Shown here: in pieces, positions 1-4,082 of the stretch
How positions within the stretch are numbered: the stretch's first letter is position 1
How the letters are laid out: every line of letters begins with the position of its first letter
Assembly (NCBI GenBank): GCA_900552345.1
Contig: URZN01000125.1
Span: forward strand, 1 to 5,003
Direction of reading: 5' to 3'
Origin: an uncultured Collinsella sp.
GTDB taxonomy: Bacteria; Actinomycetota; Coriobacteriia; Coriobacteriales; Coriobacteriaceae
Length of the DNA stretch: 5,003 nt
The notes under the pieces: generated by a model
The model's database searches: none
What the model saw: the letters and a program-made list of their open reading frames with translations, nothing else
What the model was told of the DNA's origin: nothing
Position numbers and translations under genes: made by a program

Positions 1-27
1 CGTTAAAGTAAACGTATCTGCTGTAGG

Positions 28-58
28 AGCCTCCCGAGACAACACGCCTCGGGAGGCT
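28..58 (+). terminator. GC-rich hairpin before nanE, possible terminator of an upstream gene or leader structure
   Basis: A perfect 11-bp inverted repeat: AGCCTCCCGAG at 28-38 pairs with CTCGGGAGGCT at 48-58, with a 9-base loop. The stem is strong enough for an intrinsic terminator, but it is followed by TGTTCTGAG rather than a run of T, so termination would be weak. It ends only 7 bases before the nanE ribosome binding site (GAAAGG, 66-71), so it could equally be a leader hairpin in the nanE mRNA. The upstream gene lies outside the window, so the two cannot be separated here. Confidence 0.4.
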
Positions 59-81
59 GTTCTGAGAAAGGTTGCAGCCTT

Positions 82-768
82 ATGACCGTCGATCCTTTGA
101 TTCAATCCCTGAAGGGTAAACTCGTCGTGAGCGTTCAGGCGTATATGGGCGAGCCGCTTCGTACGCCCGAGACCATGGCTCAAATGTCTCGCGCTTGCGA
201 GCTCGGCGGTGCCGCCGCCATTCGCTGCCAGGGCCTTGCCGACATTGCCGCCATTAAGGGTCGCTGTGAGGTTCCTGTTATCGGCCTGTGGAAGGATGGG
301 CACGAGGGCGTTTACATCACGCCGACGCTGCGCCACGCTCGCGCCTGCGTTGCTGCGGGTGCCGATATCGTGGCGATTGACGCCACCGATCGCCCACGTC
401 CCGATGGCAAGTCGGTCGAGGATACCTTCCGCCCGCTGCACGAGGAGGGCGTGCTCCTGATGGCCGACTGTGCCACCATCGAGGATATTCGTCGTGCTGT
501 CGACATGGACTTCGACCTGGTGTCCACCACGCTTTCTCATGGTGTTGCCGCTATCGACTGCACCATGGCCGATGGCCCCGATCTGCCGCTTCTGCGTCAG
601 GCGACCGAGGAATTCCCCGGTCTTCCCATCATCTGCGAGGGCCGCGTGCACACGCCCGAGGAGGCCCGCGACGCGATTGATGCGGGCGCATGGGCCGTTG
701 TCGTCGGCACCGCCATCACGCACCCCACGAGTATTACAAGTTGGTTCAAGGCTGCGCTTGAGGCGTAA
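82..768 (+). CDS. nanE: N-acetylmannosamine-6-phosphate 2-epimerase
   Basis: NanE interconverts N-acetylmannosamine-6-phosphate and N-acetylglucosamine-6-phosphate in the cytoplasm, the step after ManNAc kinase in sialic-acid and ManNAc use. The 228-residue length fits this (beta/alpha)8-barrel family. Visible family motifs are an N-terminal SVQA (17-20) with GEPL (23-26), VYITPT (77-82), AIDATDRPRPDG (98-109), CEGRVHTPEEA (185-195) and a C-terminal phosphate-binding VVVGTAITHP (206-215). K71 and E186 align by motif with the catalytic lysine and glutamate described for Clostridium perfringens NanE (K66/E180). SVQA has valine where many homologues have cysteine, and the loop after K71 is shorter than the usual KRDYP-type segment. 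The ATG at 82 has GAAAGG (66-71) ten bases upstream. No other nan gene is in the window. A weak terminator-like hairpin lies 51 bases past the stop, so nanE is probably its own unit or the last gene of an upstream operon. Confidence 0.93.
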   Translation: MTVDPLIQSLKGKLVVSVQAYMGEPLRTPETMAQMSRACELGGAAAIRCQGLADIAAIKGRCEVPVIGLWKDGHEGVYITPTLRHARACVAAGADIVAIDATDRPRPDGKSVEDTFRPLHEEGVLLMADCATIEDIRRAVDMDFDLVSTTLSHGVAAIDCTMADGPDLPLLRQATEEFPGLPIICEGRVHTPEEARDAIDAGAWAVVVGTAITHPTSITSWFKAALEA

Positions 769-795
769 GACAGGCCTCGTATCCGCTTGGGGCGG

Positions 796-801
796 TATAC
801 T
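796..801 (+). promoter_or_regulatory. possible -10 box for rapZ-whiA
   Basis: TATACT matches five of six bases of the TATAAT consensus and lies in the nanE–rapZ gap, about 66 bases before the rapZ start. I see no convincing -35 element 16-18 bases upstream and no TGn extension, so the call rests on the -10 and its position alone. If real, transcription would start near 808, just before the hairpin at 820-848, placing that hairpin inside the rapZ leader. Confidence 0.25.
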
Positions 802-819
802 CAATAAAGGCAATTGATC

Positions 820-855
820 GCGCGGGATCCGCTGGCCGGGTCCCGCGCTTGTTTT
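820..855 (+). terminator. intrinsic terminator or attenuator between nanE and rapZ
   Basis: GCGCGGGATCC (820-830) pairs with GGGTCCCGCGC (838-848) over 11 bp with one T·G wobble and a 7-base loop, followed by TTGTTTT (849-855). This is a reasonable Rho-independent terminator, though its T tract is broken by a G. It sits 51 bases after the nanE stop and its T tail runs straight into the rapZ Shine-Dalgarno (AGGAGG, 856-861). It may end the nanE transcript, or act as an attenuator in the rapZ leader if a promoter lies between. Confidence 0.6.
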
Positions 856-861
856 AGGAGG
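856..861 (+). promoter_or_regulatory. rapZ ribosome binding site
   Basis: AGGAGG is a near-perfect Shine-Dalgarno sequence five bases before the ATG at 867, which favours that start over the in-frame ATG at 885. The site directly abuts the T-rich tail of the upstream hairpin, so folding there could affect its exposure to ribosomes. Confidence 0.7.
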
Positions 862-866
862 CACAC

Positions 867-1787
867 ATGCAAAAGGGAGATGCCATGGATGCGGCGGAGC
901 GCTCGGAGCGCATCCCCGATATCGTCATCATCACCGGAATGTCCGGATCGGGCCGAACGCAGGCCATGCATGTGTTCGAGGACATGGGCTATTTTTGCAT
1001 CGACAACTTGCCTCCGCGTCTGATCGCCCAGCTTGCCGAACTCGTCGGCATCAATACGGGCGTGGGCAGGCATCTTGCCGTCACCTGCGACCTGCGCAGC
1101 CAGGGCTTGTTCGATGAGCTGCTCGATGCCGTTGCCGCACTCGAGGAGCGCGAGATGAGCTGTGACATCGTGTTTCTCGAGGCCTCTGACGAGGTGCTGA
1201 TCCGTCGTTATAGCGAAAACCGCCGCCGCCACCCCATTGCCAAGCCGGGGGAGACTACGGCCGATGCGATTCAGCGCGAGCGCCTGCAGCTGCAGGGCGT
1301 GCGCGATCGAGCCGATATGATCATCGACACGAGCCGCCTGCGCACCTCTGCCATGCGCAACAAATTGCGCATGGCGTTCTCCGAGCTGTCCGACCAGCAG
1401 CTCATGGACGTTCACGTGTTCTCGTTTGGCTTTAAGCACGGCATGCCCGTCGAGGCGGACATTATGATCGACGTCCGCTTCCTGCCCAATCCGTTCTACG
1501 ATCCCGAGATGCGCACCATGACCGGTCTCGATAAGAAAGTCTCCGACTTTGTTCTGGACCATCCCAAGACCCAGGAGTTCTGGAAGGCCTGGACGCAGCT
1601 GCTCGATACGGTCATGCCCGGCTATATCGCGGAGGGCAAGCCACAGCTTTCTATTGCCATCGGCTGCACGGGCGGTCAACACCGCAGCGTTGCCATCGCC
1701 GAGGCCACGGCACGTTATTTAGAAGGTGCCCAATATCATGTGAGCATTTCCCATCGCGACCTGTCGCGCGCCAACACGAAAGCATAG
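867..1787 (+). CDS. rapZ: RapZ/YvcJ family nucleotide-binding protein (RNase adapter family)
   Basis: The 306-residue product is a cytoplasmic P-loop protein of the RapZ/YvcJ family. In E. coli RapZ binds glucosamine-6-phosphate and guides RNase E to the small RNA GlmZ; Bacillus YvcJ binds and hydrolyses nucleotides and its physiological role is less clear. Seen here are a Walker A motif GMSGSGRT (24-31), DNLPP (46-50), a FLEASDEVLIRRY segment followed by RRRHP (103-123), and the conserved C-terminal domain with HVFSFGFKHG (183-192), DVRFLPNPFYDP (202-213), MTGLDK (218-223) and GCTGGQHRS (266-274), ending near SHRDLSRAN. The P-loop lysine is replaced by R30, as is usual in actinobacterial members. 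Residues 1-17 precede the first beta strand and are poorly conserved; the ATG at 885 (M7) is a second possible start. Only 6 bases separate the stop from whiA. Regulation of GlmS in this lineage is not shown by the sequence. Confidence 0.93.
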   Translation: MQKGDAMDAAERSERIPDIVIITGMSGSGRTQAMHVFEDMGYFCIDNLPPRLIAQLAELVGINTGVGRHLAVTCDLRSQGLFDELLDAVAALEEREMSCDIVFLEASDEVLIRRYSENRRRHPIAKPGETTADAIQRERLQLQGVRDRADMIIDTSRLRTSAMRNKLRMAFSELSDQQLMDVHVFSFGFKHGMPVEADIMIDVRFLPNPFYDPEMRTMTGLDKKVSDFVLDHPKTQEFWKAWTQLLDTVMPGYIAEGKPQLSIAIGCTGGQHRSVAIAEATARYLEGAQYHVSISHRDLSRANTKA

Positions 1788-1793
1788 GCCTGC

Positions 1794-2723
1794 ATGTCGT
1801 TTACCGCCGAGGTGCGTGACGAGCTCGCGCGCTGCGAACCCGAATGTGAATACTGCGATTTGTCGACGCTTGCCGCCCTGACGCGTGTGAGCGGTACACT
1901 TTCGCTGGCCGGCTCCGGGCGGTATCGTTTGACGGTCGCGACCGAGACGGGTGCCGTCGCGCGCACGATGATCACGCTGACGCATCGCATCCTTAAGCTC
2001 AAAACGGAATTCACCGTTCGTAAATCGGTCTTGCATAAGGTCCGTAACTATCTCATTACCCTGCCCGATCAACCCGACCTGGACAAGGCTCTGGTGCTGC
2101 TGGGCATTCTCGACCGCAGGGGAGGGCTCGTCGCCGGTGTTCCCCGGCACATCGTTGCCCGTCCCTGCTGCAGGCTTGCCTACATCCGCGGCGCGCTCAT
2201 CGCCGGCGGTTTCGTGGCCGATCCCCGCGGCGACTTTCATTTGGAGATCGCGGTGCAGGGCGAGCAGTATGCCCGGGGACTTTGCGATCTATTGGAGCAG
2301 ATTGGGGTCCATGCGCGCGTTAACGCGCGGCGCGGATCCTTTGCTGTCTACATTAAGAGCGCCGAGGAGATCGAGCAGCTCCTAAAGCTGATTGGCGCCA
2401 AACGCAGCGTTGCCGAGATCGAGGAAGCGCGCGCGGTCAAATTGGTTAAGAACGACGTAAACCGTCGCGTGAATGCCGAACTGGCCAATCAGACCAGAAG
2501 TGCGGGTGCCGCCCAGCATCAGCTTGCGTTGATCGATGAGCTCGAACAGCGGGGTTTGCGCGACACGCTTCCGGACGCCTTGGCAGTCTTTTGCGACCTG
2601 CGCGAGCGCTATCCCGATCTGTCGCTGCGCGATCTGGGCGAGATGGCTGACCCTCCCTTGTCGAAGTCTGCCCTGTACCATCGCGTTTTGAGGCTTGAAA
2701 AGCTCATTGAAGCAAACAAGTAG
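1794..2723 (+). CDS. whiA: WhiA-type DNA-binding regulator
   Basis: WhiA is widespread in Gram-positive bacteria. In Streptomyces it works with WhiB to switch on division genes during sporulation, and in Bacillus it affects division and chromosome segregation. The 309-residue product begins MSFTAEVRDELAR, the typical family start. The N-terminal domain spans about 1-90. A LAGLIDADG-like domain follows, with AYIRGALIAGGFVADP (129-144) and FHLEI (148-152); WhiA proteins resemble homing endonucleases but lack the activity. Next are the family signature NDVNRRVNAELANQ (220-233) and a C-terminal helix-turn-helix around SLRDLGEMADPPLSKSALYHR (277-297). C14, C18 and C21 cluster near the start; a Cys-rich patch here is common, but metal binding is not implied. 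The ribosome site is weak (GAAAG or TAGG overlapping the end of rapZ), so translation is probably coupled to rapZ. Codon use is mixed and includes AGA, AGG and CGG, unlike gap just downstream. No clear terminator follows. Confidence 0.93.
   Translation: MSFTAEVRDELARCEPECEYCDLSTLAALTRVSGTLSLAGSGRYRLTVATETGAVARTMITLTHRILKLKTEFTVRKSVLHKVRNYLITLPDQPDLDKALVLLGILDRRGGLVAGVPRHIVARPCCRLAYIRGALIAGGFVADPRGDFHLEIAVQGEQYARGLCDLLEQIGVHARVNARRGSFAVYIKSAEEIEQLLKLIGAKRSVAEIEEARAVKLVKNDVNRRVNAELANQTRSAGAAQHQLALIDELEQRGLRDTLPDALAVFCDLRERYPDLSLRDLGEMADPPLSKSALYHRVLRLEKLIEANK
2314..2329 (+). repeat. perfect 16-bp palindrome inside whiA
   Basis: CGCGCGTTAACGCGCG reads the same on both strands and encodes ARVNAR within WhiA (about residues 174-179). 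It may be chance in GC-rich coding DNA, where alternating CG is common, or a protein-binding site. No second copy is seen in the window. Confidence 0.5.
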
Positions 2724-2768
2724 TTTGAAGTATCGACTTATATACGGATTTAGCTGCTATTTTATTCT

Positions 2769-2782
2769 TTAAAACGTTTTAA
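2769..2782 (+). promoter_or_regulatory. candidate operator upstream of gap
   Basis: TTAAAACGTTTTAA is a perfect 14-bp palindrome in the AT-rich whiA–gap gap. A central CG flanked by A/T half-sites is the general form of LacI-family operators (including CcpA/MalR-type sites), so a sugar-responsive regulator is possible. It lies 32 bases upstream of the proposed -35 box. A second ACGT core follows eight bases later (2782-2785). The regulator cannot be identified from the sequence, and an AT-rich UP-like role is an alternative. Confidence 0.35.
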
Positions 2783-2814
2783 CGTAAATTTGATTTTCAA
2801 TTTCGAGCATTCTC

Positions 2815-2844
2815 GTGAAATTCAAGTCAAAAAAAAGGTATATT
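2815..2844 (+). promoter_or_regulatory. probable gap promoter
   Basis: A -35-like GTGAAA (2815-2820, four of six matches to TTGACA) lies 18 bases before TATATT (2839-2844, five of six matches to TATAAT). The spacer includes a run of eight A (2829-2836), and the region from about 2731 to 2845 is much more AT-rich than the genes around it, as expected at a strong promoter. Transcription would start near 2851, giving a leader of about 66 bases. The 193 bases between whiA and gap contain no other gene that I can support. Confidence 0.5.
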
Positions 2845-2863
2845 AGGCGAGTGGTTAGTTTGT

Positions 2864-2900
2864 GGGCCTCAACGGCGGGCGCTGTAGCTCGCGGGGGCCT
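2864..2900 (+). other. foldable GC-rich leader of gap
   Basis: An outer stem pairs 2864-2870 (GGGCCTC) with 2894-2900 (GGGGCCT) over 7 bp with two G·T pairs. An inner stem pairs GCGGGC (2875-2880) with GCTCGC (2887-2892) over 6 bp with one G·T pair and a 6-base loop. It ends three bases before the gap Shine-Dalgarno. No T tract follows, so it is not a terminator. It may stabilise the 5' end of the mRNA or tune translation. It does not match a riboswitch class that I recognise. Confidence 0.4.
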
Positions 2901-2903
2901 TAC

Positions 2904-2911
2904 GAAAGGAG
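2904..2911 (+). promoter_or_regulatory. gap ribosome binding site
   Basis: GAAAGGAG lies five bases before the ATG at 2917 and fixes the start of gap there. It argues against the in-frame GTG at 2815, which would add 34 residues ahead of the conserved N-terminus of GAPDH. The longer string TACGAAAGG (2901-2909) recurs exactly before pgk. Confidence 0.8.
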
Positions 2912-2916
2912 ACACA

Positions 2917-3942
2917 ATGGCAGTAAAGGTTGCTATTAACGGCTTCGGTCGCATCGGTCGTCTGGCTTTCCGTCAGATGTTCGGTCATGAGGGCTCCGAG
3001 ATCGTCGCTATCAACGACCTCACCTCTCCCGATATGCTCGCTTACCTGCTGAAGTACGACTCCACGCAGGGCAACTACGCTCGCGATCACGAGGTCGTTG
3101 CTGGCGAGGATTCCATCACCGTTGACGGCAAGGAGATCAAGATCTACAAGGAGGCCGACGCCAACAACCTGCCTTGGGGCGACCTCGACGTCGACGTCGT
3201 TCTCGAGTGCACCGGCTTCTACACCAGCAAGGCTAAGGCTCAGGCCCACATCAACGCTGGCGCCAAGAAGGTCGTCATCTCCGCTCCGGCCGGCAGCGAT
3301 CTGCCCACCATCGTGTACAACGTCAACCATGAGACGCTGACCGCTGAGGACAACATCATCTCCGCTGCTTCCTGCACCACCAACTGCCTTGCCCCGATGG
3401 CCAAGGGTCTCAACGACTTCGCTCCCATCGTGTCCGGCATCATGACCACCATCCACGCCTTCACCGGCGACCAGATGCCGCTCGACGGCCCGCAGCGCAA
3501 GGGCAACTTCCGTCGCTCCCGCGCCTGCTCCGAGAACATCGTCCCGAACACCACGGGCGCTGCCAAGGCCATCGGCCTGGTTCTCCCCGAGCTCAACGGC
3601 AAGCTCATCGGTGCCGCCCAGCGCGTCCCGACGCCGACCGGCTCGCTGACCAACCTCTACGCCGTCGTTGACAAGAAGGTCACCGTCGACGAGGTCAACG
3701 CTGCCATGAAGGCCTACGCCGAGACCATCCCCGATACCTTCGCCTACAACGAGGACCAGATCGTCTCCCGCGACATCGTCGGCGAGACCCACGGCTCCAT
3801 CTTCGACGCCACGCAGACCATGTGCTCTGACCTCGGCAACGGCCAGACCCTCGTTCAGGTCACCTCTTGGTACGACAACGAGAACTCCTACACCTCTCAG
3901 ATGGTCCGCACCATCAAGTACTTCGAGAAGTTCGTTGCTTAA
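2917..3942 (+). CDS. gap: glyceraldehyde-3-phosphate dehydrogenase (glycolytic, NAD type)
   Basis: This cytoplasmic enzyme oxidises and phosphorylates glyceraldehyde-3-phosphate to 1,3-bisphosphoglycerate with reduction of NAD+, supplying the substrate of PGK encoded next. The 341-residue length is normal. The Rossmann fold opens with [11 protein letters not shown] (5-15). D34 in AINDL is the acidic residue expected for NAD rather than NADP. The catalytic motif ASCTTNC places the nucleophile at C153, with its partner at H180 in [20 protein letters not shown] and [10 protein letters not shown] follow, and the C-terminus has [14 protein letters not shown]. The segment [14 protein letters not shown] (190-203) is two residues longer than the DLPHKDLRRARA form of Streptomyces-type enzymes and resembles low-GC Gram-positive and Bacteroides GAPDH. 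Codon use is strongly biased (AAG over AAA, CGT/CGC for Arg), a sign of high expression. It has its own probable promoter and ends at a strong terminator. Confidence 0.97.
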   Translation: MAVKVAINGFGRIGRLAFRQMFGHEGSEIVAINDLTSPDMLAYLLKYDSTQGNYARDHEVVAGEDSITVDGKEIKIYKEADANNLPWGDLDVDVVLECTGFYTSKAKAQAHINAGAKKVVISAPAGSDLPTIVYNVNHETLTAEDNIISAASCTTNCLAPMAKGLNDFAPIVSGIMTTIHAFTGDQMPLDGPQRKGNFRRSRACSENIVPNTTGAAKAIGLVLPELNGKLIGAAQRVPTPTGSLTNLYAVVDKKVTVDEVNAAMKAYAETIPDTFAYNEDQIVSRDIVGETHGSIFDATQTMCSDLGNGQTLVQVTSWYDNENSYTSQMVRTIKYFEKFVA

Positions 3943-3979
3943 TTTAGCTTTTAGCGAATAGCTCGTTGAGCGTCTAAAG

Positions 3980-4026
3980 AAGGGCGCGGCCTTATAGGGC
4001 TTACACCCTAGGGTCGCGTCCTTTTT
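3980..4026 (+). terminator. intrinsic terminator after gap
   Basis: AAGGGCGCGGCC (3980-3991) pairs with GGTCGCGTCCTT (4012-4023) over 12 bp with two G·T pairs. A second inner stem pairs TAGGG (3995-3999) with CCCTA (4006-4010) around a 6-base loop. Five T (4022-4026) follow. This is a convincing Rho-independent terminator 37 bases after the gap stop. It lies only 56 bases before pgk, so it should either uncouple the genes or pass only part of the gap transcripts into pgk. Confidence 0.85.
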
Positions 4027-4036
4027 ATAAGAAATC

Positions 4037-4059
4037 GTCTGCCGTAATGGAAGGCAGAC
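4037..4059 (+). other. hairpin in the pgk leader
   Basis: GTCTGCC (4037-4043) pairs perfectly with GGCAGAC (4053-4059) over 7 bp with a 9-base loop. It begins ten bases after the T tract of the gap terminator and ends six bases before the pgk ribosome site (GAAAGG, 4066-4071). No T run follows. It could be a processing or stabilising 5' hairpin on pgk mRNA, or a leader regulatory structure. Confidence 0.5.
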
Positions 4060-4065
4060 ACGTAC

Positions 4066-4071
4066 GAAAGG
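4066..4071 (+). promoter_or_regulatory. pgk ribosome binding site
   Basis: GAAAGG lies 11 bases before the ATG at 4083, a rather long spacing. It sits within TACGAAAGG (4063-4071), identical to the string before gap. No nearer purine-rich site is better, and the N-terminus MAFTKKTVRDIDV fits the PGK family, so the start is well supported. Confidence 0.7.
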
Positions 4072-4082
4072 TAGAAGCAAAC

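Noticed and set aside
1..14. CGTT-N6-AACG inverted repeat at the left edge as a possible nanE operator
   Set aside because: Only four bases per arm match and the sequence is cut at the window edge, so it cannot be told from chance.
1283..1296. 14-bp palindrome CCTGCAGCTGCAGG in rapZ
   Set aside because: It is explained by CTGCAG repeats encoding Leu-Gln-Leu-Gln in a coding helix.
801..1682. 293-codon open frame on the minus strand across rapZ
   Set aside because: The overlapping + strand frame encodes every RapZ motif. The minus-strand product has no recognisable domain.
1719..2240. 173-codon open frame on the minus strand across the rapZ–whiA junction
   Set aside because: It overlaps two well-supported genes and has no recognisable features.
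2724..2770. terminator after whiA
   Set aside because: The region is AT-rich with only 4-bp inverted repeats and no GC-rich stem followed by T. whiA transcripts may run into gap or end by another route.
2815..2916. 34-residue N-terminal extension of gap from a GTG at 2815
   Set aside because: The extension has no family counterpart, overlaps the likely promoter, and the ATG at 2917 has a very good ribosome site and the standard GAPDH N-terminus.
3186..3199. 14-bp palindrome CGACGTCGACGTCG in gap
   Set aside because: It comes from repeated Asp-Val codons (GAC GTC) in the LDVDVV stretch and needs no regulatory explanation.
2869..4080. 403-codon open frame on the minus strand across all of gap
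   Set aside because: It is antisense to a certain, highly codon-biased gene, and its product is Val/Gly/Asp-rich low-complexity sequence with no recognisable domain. Strong bias on one strand commonly leaves such open frames on the other.
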